Source: Epiperipatus broadwayi (taxonomy: Eukaryota > Onychophora > Udeonychophora > Euonychophora > Peripatidae). Taken from it: a stretch of DNA of 64,000 nt. Position 1 is the stretch's first letter. Each line of letters begins with the position of its first letter. The notes under the pieces were generated by a model. That model saw nothing but the letters and a program-made list of their open reading frames with translations, made no database searches and was not told the origin of the DNA. This document shows, in pieces, positions 24,871-43,215 of this stretch. Location: positions 20,209,611-20,273,610 of the forward strand of contig JAQFVV010000001.1 of NCBI GenBank assembly GCA_028023455.1. Direction: 5' to 3'. The translations under genes were made by a program, and so were the position numbers.

Positions 24871-27800
24871 ATCCATTAATTTCACTTCCTAATTGAATTT
24901 TTTTATTTCCAACAGGAGTATTTATTTATTTAAGTTCTAATTTTTAAATAGTGATAATTTTATCTTTCAGTATAAATTATTAATTATTTTAAACTCAAAT
25001 CAATAATTATTAAAAATATAAAAAATTATAATTATATTTAATTTAAGAGTAATTATATTTATTATTTAAATGTTTAAATATTTTTTTAATTTTATTGTAC
25101 TTTATTATTATTATTAAAAATTGTAGACAAAGTTAATTTATCAGAAACTTTTCAGTTAATTAAAAATAGATGACCAATGAAATTGATTTAATCAGAAATT
25201 TGATACCATGCTATCTACAATGTAAAAAGGGATAGCAAATAAAATTAAGAGAAGAATTAGAAAAAAAACAGTAAGAACTAATTAACTTATTTCTGTTAGT
25301 TCCATAAAATTTGAAAGTCAACTTTAACAAGCTGCATAATTGAATACAATATGTTTAAAAGAATTAGAAAATTAATATGGAGTAAGTAAACTTTACTCTT
25401 TACTGAGAGCTAATCCTATCTTACTGTTAAATGATAGTCAAACCATAGTTACTATTTAAAGTGAAAAGAAATAGTATTATTCTCAAGGAAAATGGAAGTT
25501 TGTTATCAGCACTAGTTTACAAATATATTAATGTAAGAATGTGTTTTGTAATTCTATCATTTTTAATAATTTTAGAAAGCAAGTTATAAATGAATCTTTA
25601 TTTATTTAAAAAGAACAGCAGATATAGACTTTTTAAAACACTCTATAGAACTTTAAGTTAGGTATCTAATAATAATTATGAATTTATTTTTGAAAAGAAT
25701 TATATTAGATAGAATAACCTGTATGCTAAATGGAAAGTAAAACAAAATAGTTTAATGAACAATATGTAATTTTACAACCATGAATAAATTTGTCAAAGTA
25801 AGGAATATTTTTATATAATGATAAAATAGAAAGTTAAAACAACTATTGCTTATATTAAAAAAAAAGTATATCTTAAAATGAGCGGAAAAAGTTATTATGT
25901 CCCTTTTAAAAGAAGGAATTATTTATTTTGATAAATCATATCAAGGAAGAATATAAACTAAGATAGTTTGAAAACAAGAACAAACAAATTATCAATGAAT
26001 ATGACTTCTAAAAATATAGAATAAAAGATGAACAGATAAAAAGTTAAAATTTAGTAATTATTACATAAGCCAATTGTGTATATATGCCTCTAATAGTTAT
26101 TCATGTTTATAAAATAATATGAAATATTTAATGAAGTACTTTAAAATAATTATATTTTCAAGATTTAAAGTGCACTGAATTCAAATTAAAGATCCTATAA
26201 TAAACATTGAGGAGCGATAAGGAGTTTTAGAAACATTTATTGTGTATATTTTTTTCTCTTTAAAAAATGTACTTTTAAACAATGATTTTGCAAGTTGAAG
26301 AAGTGAGAGAAAAAGGTAACAGGAGAAGTTGAAACCACTGACCATCGTCATGGTGATAACTGTTTAAAGTTTGGAAAGTTTTTTAAAAAAATGATTGAAA
26401 AGGTTTTCAATCTAAATTTTTTTATTATTATATGTTTATAATATGCATTTTTTTAGGACAATAAGGAAAATAATTAATTAATTTATATGTTTATTAATAT
26501 TTTCAATATTAATGTAATTTTATGATATAATATTAGATTTTAAGACTTTAAAAATAAAGGTATATTTATATATTTTATATAAATTGCCTCATGGATGTAC
26601 AAAAAGCTGAAGGACAGTAAGTGGTAATTTTTATTATGTATTTTAATATGCAAAAAGGTAACTGTTTATTAATAAGAAAGATGGTATATAATTATTAATT
26701 TATTGTACTAGGATATACCATGGTACATAATAAATAATTATGAATAAAAAAAAAGTATATTTCTAGGATAAAATATGAATGCATGAGACATGTATAATAT
26801 TCTAAGTGATGTGTGGGATAGAATATTATGTAATACTTCATAGTATTGAACACTGATCTCAAATATTGCCAAGTGTTAAGTGTATCATATGACGTTTGTC
26901 ATATTGATCAATGATATTTGTTTTGGCAAATTATCTTTTATAAACAAAGATTTATAAGTGTTAGGAAGAGAAAAATTGTATGCTTACATTGAAAATGTAA
27001 TCTATACTGATGATGTAAGTTAATAAGGGTATATCGAATAAGTTTTAAATGCCAGGATAGTGAAATGTCATCCTGAAGAACTAATTCTGTGTGTAATGGG
27101 TTAGATCTAAAGGATGTCCATATTATATTAGGAAATTTGTGAGGATGTTTTTAGAACAGATAACTGCCCTATTCTCTAAGTGCTTAAAACAAAAGCCAGT
27201 ATTCCAGTGGTAAGATCACTGAAATAATAATGATTATCATAGGTTATGACTGTTGATAATAAATGTTAATTACCTCCATTCCTACAATGTATTGTTTAAA
27301 TTAGTTTCTTATCTTAAATAGTACCTTAGATAGTAAATTATAAGTAAACATTGTAAGTGAGTGATATGTAGAAGAATCTATAGTTTTTCTTCCTATAGTT
27401 AATAATGATAGCTTAAAGAATGATAAATGAACATATGCAAAACAAATATACCTAGATTTTATTAAAAAAACAATAATAACAACAAGATAGTGTTATGATG
27501 ATCTGATATCATATAAAATGAAGGTTATAAAAAAAGTATACATGGCCAGTATGATACATAAATGTATAAGACTAAAGATAAATAAATATTCTTGATTCAA
27601 GTATTTATTTAAGGTATCTTATTTATAATGCATAAACAATATAAAGATTAAATATGTAATTTAGTAAATAATAAGATATTAATATTGTAATTCTAAATTT
27701 GTACTACACTGAATTTTAAAAATCTAAGAAAGGTAAATGTTAAGCAACCTACCACCTAAGCATAATTGATATAAAATACTTAATAAACTTTACTGAAATA

Positions 27801-29231
27801 TGAATAAGAATTAAAACTTTTAAATATGAACAGGAATGTTAATAATATTAAAATAATTGTTTTTTTTAAATTCATTAAATGATACTGATATGAGGAAACT
27901 AATGAAAGGATTATTGTGTTTATTTATTTTTATTCTTATGTACAAGTGTAAATATGTTTTAGTAATAATATAATTTGTAAAAATAGTTTAATTTTAATGT
28001 AAAAAAGAAAATGTTGTTATAAATACCCAATTGTTGTAAATAAACGTATATTTTGATTTGAACTAAATGATTAGCGTCTTTATGGAGTCATAAGTATCAC
28101 AATATCATATTGAAGTACATAGCACAAAAATTTTCATATAAATGTTATTTAATGGCTGTTTATAAGAAAATTTTAAATAAAGAATTAAATATGGATAAAT
28201 CAAATATCTATCATTGTTGATTTATAATTTAAGAAAAGTAATGTCCGATTTATTTATTAATTAATTTAAAATTTATATACATGGATAAATATCTAAAATT
28301 TAAATATAAAGAATTATTTTATGTGCAGAGCATTATAGAAATTCATATTATTTAAAAGTCACATGTATTTTAAAGTTAGTTTAGTTCTTATAAAATTATA
28401 AGATCATAAAAGTGTAATAAAAGTTTCTTAAAATATTATGTCCTAATTACTGCATCATTTAAACTTGATAAAATTAATGAGACAATTTCTAATGTTTGTT
28501 TGGAAAGATAAATATAATGAGTTATTATTAAAAATAATTAGTATGTCTAATGACTGATTTATACAATATTATATTTTTATCAATATTGTGACGTGATTAC
28601 TAATAAATGGTTATTCTACTTAATCATTACTATTTATATAAATGTATGGTTAATTAATAAAAGTATTTCATAAGTTATTAGTTTAATGTTAATTTAGTAA
28701 TTCAATAGTTATTATTGGTGTAGTATTAAAGCTAGATGTATTACAAAATCGTTGTTTAGTTAGAATCTTTAAGTAATAAAATTATTATTTTTATTTAGAT
28801 GATTGAATTTCAATAAAAATCCCTCTTGTTATTCAATTACCTAATTGATAACCATTATTATACTTATTAAAAGAGTAATCATTATCCCTGAGATTTTAAT
28901 AAGATATCTTAATAATAGATTAGATCAATTTAATATATGTCTGCGAGATTTACTATATTATAGTTTATTATAGATATAAGAAAATAAATAATTATGTAAA
29001 TAATCTTAATAATTATTTAACTGTGAAATTATTATGTTAGTCACTGTTTATTATGGGGATTTTACTAATGATTGTAGCATGATAATATATGGAGAGTTTC
29101 TGTAATAACAACGCCATTTTAAGTATATTTTACATACTTTACAGTGTTAAAACCAATGCTTTGTGACCTTTCCTATATCATATCTTATGTCAACTGTAGC
29201 AGTAAAATAATAGTTTCAATAAGGGTATTTA
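24871..29231. other. AT-rich non-coding stretch, no gene seen
   Basis: About 4.4 kb with almost no frame longer than 60 codons and no repeat recognised by eye. It is among the most AT-rich parts of the window. Confidence 0.55.
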
Positions 29232-29470
29232 TATTTATTGTGGTGTCCTTCTATTTATTGTAGTGTCATCATTGTTGTAGTAGGAAGGTTACAATAGATA
29301 TCCATATACACTTATAAATAATATTAAAATAAATTGCATTAAAACAACAATTACTTCGTAGTGTCATTCTATTTATTGTAGTGTCACCATTGTTGTATTG
29401 GGAAGGTTACAATAGATATCCGTATGAATGCATTTATGTATATATACTTAGAAATAATATTAAAATAAGT
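29232..29470. repeat. Tandem duplication, 118-bp unit, two copies
   Basis: The segment from ctatttattgtagtgtca at 29251 through gaaggttacaatagatatcc recurs from 29369, offset by 118 bp, with a few substitutions. The smaller motif tattgTrGTGTC occurs twice inside each unit. Confidence 0.85.
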
Positions 29471-30936
29471 TAAACAATTACTTTGTAAATTTTCATAAAC
29501 AATGCTTCAAGCAAATCAAATATAACAGCATTGGACTTTGAAAATCACTTAGAAACAAAGGAGATAAGCAGATCATTAAAAAAAATATTTTCACTATTTT
29601 AGAAAAAGGGTATTTTTTCATATACAGACATTGCCTATTTCAAAAGAAATGTTTCATAACAACAACAAAAAATTTCTATTATATTCAAAACTAATGTTAA
29701 AGAAAAAGACTAAAAATGTATAGCTAAAAAGGAAGTTAACATCTGCTTCGAACGGCAAGTTTAAATTTGGATTAAGGCTTAGTAACATCTGGAATACCAT
29801 GAACAGCGTACCCTAAAGAATTTATTTATTTCTAATGGATATTATAAATACACATAATCAAATTTGAATCATATACATTTGTTGAAATAGAATACAAACC
29901 CTCATATATATAATGATAACAAAATTGTCAAGAAAAAACAGCAATATAAATATATTTTGTATAGTAAAAAATCAAATTTTAATTTCTCAAAGATTTATTA
30001 CTAGATTCAGATGATATACAAATAACAGAATTATTTTATTTATATTGACAAAATTTTTCAATGAATTTGTGTGATGTTTGTGCAAACTTCAGTACCTAAG
30101 GATTATGTTGCATTACGATAGAACATATTATTTATACTACCCTAGGAATAATATATACCCATAAAATTAGACAAATATCTCAAAAGAAACATTTGATAGA
30201 TCCTATATCCTATATATGCAACAGAATACTGAATTAAGGAAACTAGATAAATAGGATTAAAACAATAACACTGATAACAAAATCGTATAGTGATTTATTA
30301 GAAAAGAATTCTGAATAGTATCTAAATGTTAACCTTTCACGAATCTAGGATAACCCACTATATGGTGGATTTTAAAGGGTTCATGAATATATGGACATTT
30401 TGTGTTTCATTATTTTATCAATGTTAATTCCATTTCAATTTCTATTATTTATTTACTCAATATTTTATATAAATGTTTAATTATGAGTAACAGTTTTAGA
30501 TGTACATATAATCAAAGGAAAATCACTATAATTAGTCAAAATTGCCATTAAACAATAATATTATATTAAATGTAACTTATTTAGGTTAAATATTATCTGC
30601 TATTTCAAATTTGAATAAGTCCTAAGACTTAAAAAACTTTGTATATTTATCAAGTGAAAGTCCTCAGATTCTCCAACCATGTCTTTCATTTGATATCTGA
30701 ATTAGTTTTACCTATTAAACAGGCATTATATATTAGATTTGTCTATTTATGTTTTTATTAAATACACTTATGAAATGTCGTTATTTACTATAAATTATTA
30801 TTATCACTATTAGATTAAAGTTATAAACTGTATTTATTTTAGCTAGTAATGGGATATAAATGAACAATTATAAGTACAGTATAATTCAAGCAGTACTACC
30901 TTTTATGCAGATATTTTGATTCAAATAAAGACTAGA
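29471..30936. other. AT-rich spacer, no gene seen
   Basis: No coding sequence or repeat was recognised. A short palindrome, ccactatatggtgg, lies near 30356. Confidence 0.5.
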
Positions 30937-30955
30937 ATATTATCTTATAAAGCTT

Positions 30956-30993
<38 letters not shown>

Positions 30994-31006
30994 AAGCTTT
31001 ATAAGA

Positions 31007-31012
<6 letters not shown>
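30937..31012. repeat. Perfect palindrome with (AT)n loop
   Basis: The 24-bp arm at 30937-30960 (atattatcttataaagctta and the next four bases) is repeated exactly in inverted orientation at 30989-31012, with only AT dinucleotides between. A second (AT)n tract follows to about 31046. The whole region can form a long cruciform or hairpin. Confidence 0.92.
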
Positions 31013-31046
<34 letters not shown>

Positions 31047-31050
<4 letters not shown>

Positions 31051-32485
31051 AACCCCTCACCACCAATCACCATCACTAACAAATAACCGGGGGTGCCAAT
31101 TCCATGGATCATAGAATAAACTATTAATCTAACTTTATCCTAAATTTACTTATGATGCTCTTAATTAAAGTTTCACCTTAAACTAGCTCAGTTGAGGGAT
31201 ACAGAGGTGTATGAGGTGTACAATGTACATTAGATATGGGAGAAAATATTATAATGAATAGGAAATAAAACATCTATTATATTCTATGCTAAACAAAAAT
31301 TAAGTTGGTAAAATTCTACTAGCTAAAATTAACTAATTATAATCTATATTTCATCTCCTCCCATCATCCACATGCATTGAACAACCTCTACCATATTAGA
31401 AAATTAAACTAATATCTACAATATAATATTTTAGAAACTATAATGTATAACAAGTTGGATCTGAACTTAAATTAAACCTATCATTACTAAATTTTTAATT
31501 ACACACTAATCTAATCTAGTTAATTGAATTTAACATTTAATCGAATTAAAATTGAAGATCTCAGGGAATCTGTTTATGGCATGGCTTAATCTAAAATTTC
31601 TATCTCTCAATAACTATTATTTAATATTATGAAAATAATAATATAAACTAATCAATACCCTAACTAAATAATGGCAGTTAGATAATGAAAGAAATCGGGC
31701 ACATTTTGATTTCAATTCATCATCTAAACAATTACTAAATAATAAAACCTATTTAGAAACTCAGTAGATAATTGGCATCTCATACAGTGTTTGGATCAAG
31801 GAAATCAATATCATCATATCTGGAGGTTTATCATAATTAAATGAAAATACAATTATATCATATTAAATAAAATGAGCATGTGTGGAAATATGAAACAACA
31901 AATGAATGTTAAAGAAGAATTCTAAATACAAATTTTCAGTAATAAAATAATCAGTAACAAAACAAGAAAAATAGCTAAGCAAACATTTAATCTATTTCTC
32001 ATTGGTATCAGTACAAATTTTGGCTGTATTTAGCATCACTAGTTACAATTTTCATAAGAATAAATAACACAATACGATCTCTTAAATTTCAAAATTACCA
32101 CATTTTATCTATCAAAACATCTTGATAGATTTGTGAAACACTTTATATTGGTAACATTAAATAAGGAACCAAAATTAAATCCACATATTTTACTATAAAG
32201 AAAATGATTTTTTTAGTTATTAGCTACTTCTGATAAACCTATAGAACTGAAGAAATATAACCTTATACTTCTAGTAATCAAGTACAAAATTTATCTTGTG
32301 TTCAACATTTTGTTTTATAACACTCAGTTATCAATTAACATAATAAATCTATGACAAACAACATGGATTAAATCTTCTAATTACACTATAAAATAAAATT
32401 AAAATTTTGCATTTTACTTCAAATGCACATTAACTATAACTAAAGTAAAGGGGCTTGAAACCTAAGAATAATATCAAACTAGGTT
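31047..32485. other. AT-rich spacer, no gene seen
   Basis: It starts with a slightly GC-richer block (tgtaacccctcaccacc) that could be the edge of an unrecognised repeat. No partner end was found and no gene is visible. Confidence 0.45.
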
Positions 32486-32640
32486 TTGCAAAATGAAATT
32501 AATAGCTCCATTAATTAAATATATTCTTACCAAATTATATCTTGCAAAATAAAATAAATAATTCCAGTAATTAAATATATTCTTATAAAACTACATCTTG
32601 CAAAATAAAATAAAGAATTTCATTAATTAATATATTTTGC
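32486..32640. repeat. Tandem repeat of 56 bp, three copies
   Basis: ttgcaaaat starts at 32486, 32542 and 32598. Each unit contains an attaattaaatatattctta-type stretch. The copies differ by several substitutions and the last is shorter. Confidence 0.8.
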
Positions 32641-32663
32641 CTTTGCAACCTTAAAGTAAAGTA

Positions 32664-33801
32664 CACCTGCGTCTCTTTTTATGCGGACTTAAGTCGAACT
32701 CCGATAATGCGATATTACTTTAAATAATAAATTTCGTGCACTTACGTTATATTGAAAGTAATAGCACATTATTGGAATTCGACTTTCTCTTAGTAATTTC
32801 AATATTTTCAGTGCTTTATAATACTAAGATTTTATGCAATAATGAAATTAAAATCATGATTTCCACATTTTATGTATATACACATTAAATTTTACAAGAT
32901 TATAATGTAAATTTGTTTAAACATTGTGCGTGTTAATTTTGCATTTTAAATCACATTCTGTTTTTGCTTTTTAAAAAAGAACGTAATCAATTATTAATCA
33001 TTTAGTGTCTGCAAGTTTATTTTTAAAAGGTGAGTAATAGCAGTGGGCACAATTAAATTTGACAATTAAAAATTAAAATCTGATTTTTAATTGTAATTAA
33101 CAATTTAAAAATTACTTACGGCGACTTAAAATTAATGTGATGTAAAATGAAATTTGATTTTTAAACGAAATTGAAAATTAAAAAATCAAAGACAAAAATA
33201 AGAATTTAATTTTTAGTTGTTAGTTTTAATTAAATTTTTCTCAGCAGTGGTGAATAAATGTCTTTTTATTATCATAAGTCTAAGTTCATAAACAATTAAT
33301 AAAATCATTGTCTCAAAGATTAATTACTAATTACGTTGTCAACAGAAACCATTATCACAATATGAGAGTGAACTTGGCGCTAGTTGTATTTCCTCTTGTG
33401 AAGAATCTATTTTTTACCAGTTTGCAAACGAAACTGTGTATCAGCAAATAGCGATAATAATTAAAACGTATATAAAAAAATGTAAATTACTGTACTGTAA
33501 ATTATACATAAAATATATTATTTTGAATAAAATTAAATATTATAGTTAAAAAAAGTTTGTCTTGTAACAATTTTTTTCAAATTTGAAATTTTTTATTAGT
33601 CATATTTTATTTCCTTATTTTTTTTTTTTTTGCATGAATTTTAAAGTAAATTTTACGTTGGTGCTTTGCTTTTACGCGAGTTTTGAAAAATCACAGTATG
33701 TATCCCCCCTTTTTCAAGGTAAGTTACATCTATTTTTGTGCGATTTCATTTGCACGTGTTTTCTGAGGAACCTATCTATCGCGTAAAATGAGACTCAGGT
33801 T
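32664..33801. mobile_element. Candidate non-autonomous DNA transposon with TA flanks
   Basis: The left end reads CACCTGCGTCTCTTTTTATG, then CG; the right end in reverse complement reads AACCTGAGTCTCATTTTACG, then CG. About 18 of 22 positions match, and both ends are next to TA (32662-32663 and 33802-33803), the target of Tc1/mariner and pogo/Tigger elements. The interior has more CpG than its surroundings, a stem-loop near the left end, and only short frames (33362 minimal and 33583-33786) with no transposase motif. The superfamily is uncertain. Confidence 0.5.
32692..32784. repeat. Internal stem-loop (30-bp arms) in the TA-flanked element
   Basis: 32692-32721 (agtcgaactccgataatgcg and on to attacttt) is complementary to 32755-32784 with a few mismatches, leaving a loop of about 33 nt. 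It lies just inside the left end. Confidence 0.75.
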
Positions 33802-33803
33802 TA

Positions 33804-35325
33804 TTCTATTAAATAACTATATTTTTATTTTGCCAAAATAGAAATAAACAATTCTATTCATTAACTACGTTTTATCTTTGCTTGCTTACTTAATCAAATG
33901 ATGATTGAATGATAAAAATTGATGATATGAAATCTAAATGATCACTACAAAATGTTTTAAAATGATAATTAAAGTTATACATTAGTAATGGATTTTTCCA
34001 TATCTTTCAAAATAACACTTTATGCATGAGTCTGTATTATGCTGTGTGTCTAAGAATAAATAATTAATTCTAATCAATCTAATTGGTTTGCTTATAAAGT
34101 TATAATATGATCATAATACGGATGAAGGCAATGGTCATTCAAGCTTTAATCACTAACTTTATTACAGCTGTTTTGTAAGAAAATCTATTCTGCTTTTATT
34201 CTTCTTTTTATCAATAAATTATCTGGCACTTGGCTATAGTATAAGCTGGAAAACCTTCAATAAACACATGGGGATAAAATATTTTTACAATTCAAATCAG
34301 ATAAATATCAACACAACAACTCCCAAGTCTACTTCTGAGACTAACTAAACTGGTGGGAATAAATCTATTCACCAAATGAACAGGGAGGTAATATACTTAA
34401 CTTCATATACTTTAATTCATAATATCAAATATCAAAACTGGAGGATTCAATCTACTCCTACAAAAAAAAACACTTCAATACACAGAAAAGAAGGGATTAC
34501 TTGATCCCATATAATACCCTAGACAATGTACCCTTGTTTAAATATTCAAATAACAAAGGGGAGAGATGACTCAATCCCATAAATACTATAAAACATTGCT
34601 AACTTTACTATATATAGCCACAAAAATACTTTTCCATTCAAGCATAATAAAGAACAATAATTCACTTAAATAAATCTCTAATCCTTCTACAACAATTGAC
34701 CATCCTCTTCCTCTGAAACCGATTGACTTTATATCATTTGCACTTGCAATTGACATATTATTATAGCTAAGTTTAATAATGTACACATATATACAAGCAT
34801 AATAATACACAGACAATTCAAATCCCAGTAAACAAAGAACTACTGTCAAAATATCAATTATTAATTGTAAAAGCAGTAAAGAATATTTCATATCTGATAA
34901 TATACTATTTAGAACTTGATAACATATTAATAATGGTTGGAAAACAAGGCAATAATTTCTATTGGCAAACAAGACAAAATAAACTTTTTTTTAGTGCATT
35001 TATATTTGCACACATCTAAAGCAAAAATTTGGCTTAGACAAATAATAAAACTTTATATTTCAGATTAAATAATTATTGAAAATAATTATTTTTTTTAATC
35101 TATTGAAACGCATAGATATGATATAAGAACCTATATAATGTGCTTCTTTTAAAGAAGAGCTATCACCCCTATTAATCATTACATGGACTCCTCCCTCTCT
35201 TACCATGCACGTATATTATAATTTAACCCACAGACAAAACTCATATTAAACTAATAAAAAAAATACATTGTACAATATTTCCCTTAATATTGTACATTTA
35301 TGAGACATTCTAGAAGAAGAATAAT
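33804..35325. other. AT-rich spacer, no gene seen
   Basis: Loosely repeated GGG-containing motifs with a following tcaatc/tgatcc occur near 34354, 34440, 34491 and 34558 and may be a very old tandem repeat. The 128-codon minus frame at 34586-34972 has no recognisable domain and is probably chance. Confidence 0.4.
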
Positions 35326-35329
35326 ACAT

Positions 35330-37485
35330 TGTAACGATCCGAAGAAAGCTAGACTTACGTAAACTGCACTACGGGCGCCATCTAGGCATTTGAGCCTAGA
35401 AAAATTTATAAAGTAGGCAGATACGCAAGTCAAAAACAAAAAAAAAATTTTTTTTCTTAATTTTTGATTCCGGTCGTTAGCCCAAGTCACTAGCTCAGTG
35501 AGTAGCAGAGATAATAAAATATAACTTAATTTTATATCTTAAATATAAAAGAATAAAAGCCACTGCCAGAAATTAACACATAAAATATTTATTTACGCAC
35601 ATATAAAATCATTCTAAACTCGAGGAATAGGTTTAACATTTTTAGATTTTTATATTCTTATTATTCTTTAATTTTACATTTATATAAATTTCAATGATTT
35701 TTAATTTTTTTTTTTTTATTTAGATTGTCAAGTATGAATAGACTACATAGATCTGCATTTGAAAATAAAACATTCTATCCCTATTTAACCCTAGGCTAAA
35801 ATTCGCAGAAAAACTGGCATCAATCCATCCGATACATTTATGTATTCAATGTAGCATGAAAATACAACAGCACAAAGATACTATACTGTCAGGAATGGAC
35901 GTCTGAACAATATAGTTTAAGAAAACATTGACTCTTGTCTAATACAGGAATATGACGTCTGTATAGCAAGAAGAACAATAAAATAAAAACTCCATAGGAA
36001 GGGACCGCGATCCTTTTTGCCGACTTACAATCCCATCCATAGGCAAAGGGTTGGTGCGGTGTATACAGCGATTCTGCACATAGCGAAACTCATACTACAT
36101 CTACTAATTACACAAATATATCCAATCCATTGACCCAATTCAACAACGACACAAATAACCTAAGATTACCCTCCCCTAATATAACTTTACAAATCTATAT
36201 AGCCATTCACGCCCGACTTAAGTTTAACATTTAAATACGTTCGCACAGATTTGTTTAAAAATGTTGGGTATAGATCGATTACATAGATTCCACGGTCAAA
36301 AACATTTCAAAATAAACATAAACGATCAAAATACAAAATTATTGATACCGACAATCGCAGAGGGAAACTTATAAGTAACCCAATAGTATTCACCATAAGA
36401 TACTTGCGTTGTCACCAATAACTTAAAAGACATCCGAATAAATACATTTTAGATACTCACGTAAGGTATCATTATTTATCGAATGTCTATATATTTTGAT
36501 CAAATATGAAAACCAAAATATAATTAACCGCAAACGAATCCATGCAAGCGTCTATAAACAACTTAAAATTTCCTCATTTAAAATTTAACAATAAATATCA
36601 ATACAATAAATAATAAATGGAAATGATTTTTTTTTATCAAACGCAAACATATATAAAATTTCACATTATCAATTTAGTTGACACATAAGTCAGAGAAAAG
36701 TTCCTTTTTATAAAATTTAAATTTACTTACCAATCTCTAAAGTTCGTAATTAATGTTATGATTTTAACAATTGTTCAGTTCTATTGCTTATGGTGTAGGA
36801 GTCCATGTTCCCGTTGGCAATTCCCACGCAGACTTTCCCGGAAGACCGGTCTGACACTTTGGAGGTAGCAGTTGTTGGTTCTGTTCTGGTATCACAGTCT
36901 TTGCATTTTTAAATAAGTGAGTGAGGACGACAAGTGCGTCTTGTCGCCAGACTCACCAAAATCAAGTTGGAAAAACTCTCTGACTGGAACTCAATATGTT
37001 TTTCTTTTTATAGTCCTCCTATGGATTCCATGAACAAAAACGTCACTGTTCTGTTTTTTCGCTATGGTCCGGGCCTTTATTTGGCTTCCATTGGTCAAGC
37101 TAAAATCCCTTTCTTCTCTTATCCAACCTTCCACCCGACTTTTTAATTAAACAGCTTTTAGACAATTAATAAACAATCATCTCCATTCATAGACCACAGG
37201 AATTAATTAATACCTGTTTTTATTTTAACTTACGTTATTTTTTTATTAAAATACTTTTATAAATCTTTTTTTATAAAAAATACATTCAAATACCCTTTTT
37301 TATCTATTAAAAAAAAACATTTTTAAAGCCTAGCATCTGTGCGAATATATACACGTATAACAAACGTTTTTAATTCCAGCGCTTAGTTTTTTTTTACTTT
37401 TATTTTTAATACACTTATTTTTATATGCGAACTTAAAAGTTTTTTATTTTAAATTAATGTAACGACATATTTATATATCGTTACA
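35330..37485. mobile_element. Candidate solo LTR or LTR-like insertion
   Basis: It begins TGTAACGAT and ends ATCGTTACA (37477-37485), a perfect 9-bp inverted end of the TG...CA type. It is bracketed by the 4-bp direct repeat acat (35326-35329 and 37486-37489). These are hallmarks of Ty3/gypsy-type LTR integration. The 2156-bp body is richer in G+C and CpG than the surroundings and encodes no gag or pol; the 70-codon frame at 36934-37146 is not recognised. No second LTR or internal region is in the window. A non-autonomous element of another kind with short inverted ends is the alternative. Confidence 0.55.
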
Positions 37486-37489
37486 ACAT

Positions 37490-41980
<4,491 letters not shown>

Positions 41981-42240
41981 GACAGAATAGCTTAATTGAT
42001 TAGGAAGTCATTTTAAATTTTTATTCGATCACCATTTAATAACTGAAGAAACTGCTAGAAATGTTCTGTTATATACTAATCTATGTATTATTATTAATAG
42101 TTATATGTATTTAGAAATGTGTAAATAAAGTTTGAAATTTTCTAATAATATTTAATAATTAAGTAAGATGGTGAAAATAGTACAACATATAATTACAAAT
42201 AAAATGTCATCGTTACAAACACATAAACGTCGGACAAATT
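41981..42240 (+). mobile_element. tRNA-related SINE-like repeat, decayed copy 1
   Basis: gaatagcttaattgattagg (about 41985) resembles a tRNA box A (TRGCnnARnnGG) and ttcgatcacc (about 42023) resembles box B, at normal spacing. Next come aactgaagaaactgctagaa, then a tail region (gatggtgaaaatagt, acaacatataattacaa, aaaatgtcatcgttacaaac) shared with 48780-49080. The copy is old; no target duplication was determined. Confidence 0.5.
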
Positions 42241-42958
42241 TTAGTCATCCTATGAAAAATATTATCCACATAAAAAATATCATCCAGAAAAAATGATTTA
42301 TATGAAACAAATTACAATAGACAGTTTAATAGCATATAAAAACGTTTTCCAAAACAATTACATTTATAATACAGCTCCAGATATTGAAATATAAAAATGA
42401 CTTATTGATTGATTTAAAGTGTTCATTCAAATTTATGACCATCAGTGAAAGTAATAGTGTTAAAAAGATTATAAGCAATATTAAAATATCATAAAACTTT
42501 GTTATTTATAACTTAATTATAAAATTTTTTGCTTAGTTAATCAACCTGACTTCAGGTAAGCTTTTACAGAGAAATTTCAAAATCCATATATTAAAATAAT
42601 TAGTACTACTCTACTGCTTTTATTATTATTATCATCATCATCAATATCATTAGAATATATGACAAGTAAGATTTCTCTCAGGATTCCAACTTTTAACTCT
42701 AGAAATCAAGAGGTATTTATAAACATATTAATAATGACTTATTCACTCATTTAAACGCTATAACTGGAATATAACAATACATTCAAGGAGGTGAATATTT
42801 TCCATTTATATCAAGTACAATTTAAAAATAAAATTAAAGACATAAATTATGTCAAAAACACCAAGAGTTATACATATTATTATATTACTACTGTATATAC
42901 TTGTGGCTACTAAGTTGTTATTTACAAATAAATGTTGTTATTCTTGTTGTCGTTGCCG
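42241..42958. other. AT-rich spacer, no gene seen
   Basis: No feature recognised apart from short TTA/TCA runs near 42620. Confidence 0.45.
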
Positions 42959-43005
<47 letters not shown>

Positions 43006-43021
43006 ATTATTATTATTGTTG

Positions 43022-43071
<50 letters not shown>

Positions 43072-43072
43072 T
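42959..43072. repeat. (GTT)n(ATT)n microsatellite
   Basis: About 50 bp of GTT passing into ATT with a GTT island. It is the reverse-complement type of the array at 5265-6026. Poly-N, C and Y frames here are artefacts. Confidence 0.97.
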
Positions 43073-43143
43073 AAATGAAAATAGAAAACAATGTTTTGGC
43101 ACTTAATATTATATATGATAATCATAAAGTATAATGCAATCAT

Positions 43144-43215
43144 AGGACTAGTGGCATATCAGGGACAGTTAAAACAACGAGAGGACTAATGGCCAACAGG
43201 GACAGTTAAGACCTA
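43144..43215. repeat. Tandem duplication, 38-bp unit, two copies
   Basis: aggactagtggcatatc with cagggacagttaaaac at 43144 recurs at 43182 as aggactaatggcca with cagggacagttaagac. Confidence 0.85.

Noticed and set aside
31047-31110. TGTAACCCC start as the edge of an LTR
   Set aside because: No matching inverted end or flanking duplication could be found downstream.
34586-34972. 128-codon minus-strand frame
   Set aside because: Hydrophobic, AT-driven composition with no domain, no upstream signals and no sign of conservation that can be judged here.
42849-43143. Cys/Tyr-rich and poly-Asn frames
   Set aside because: Translations of the GTT/ATT microsatellite.
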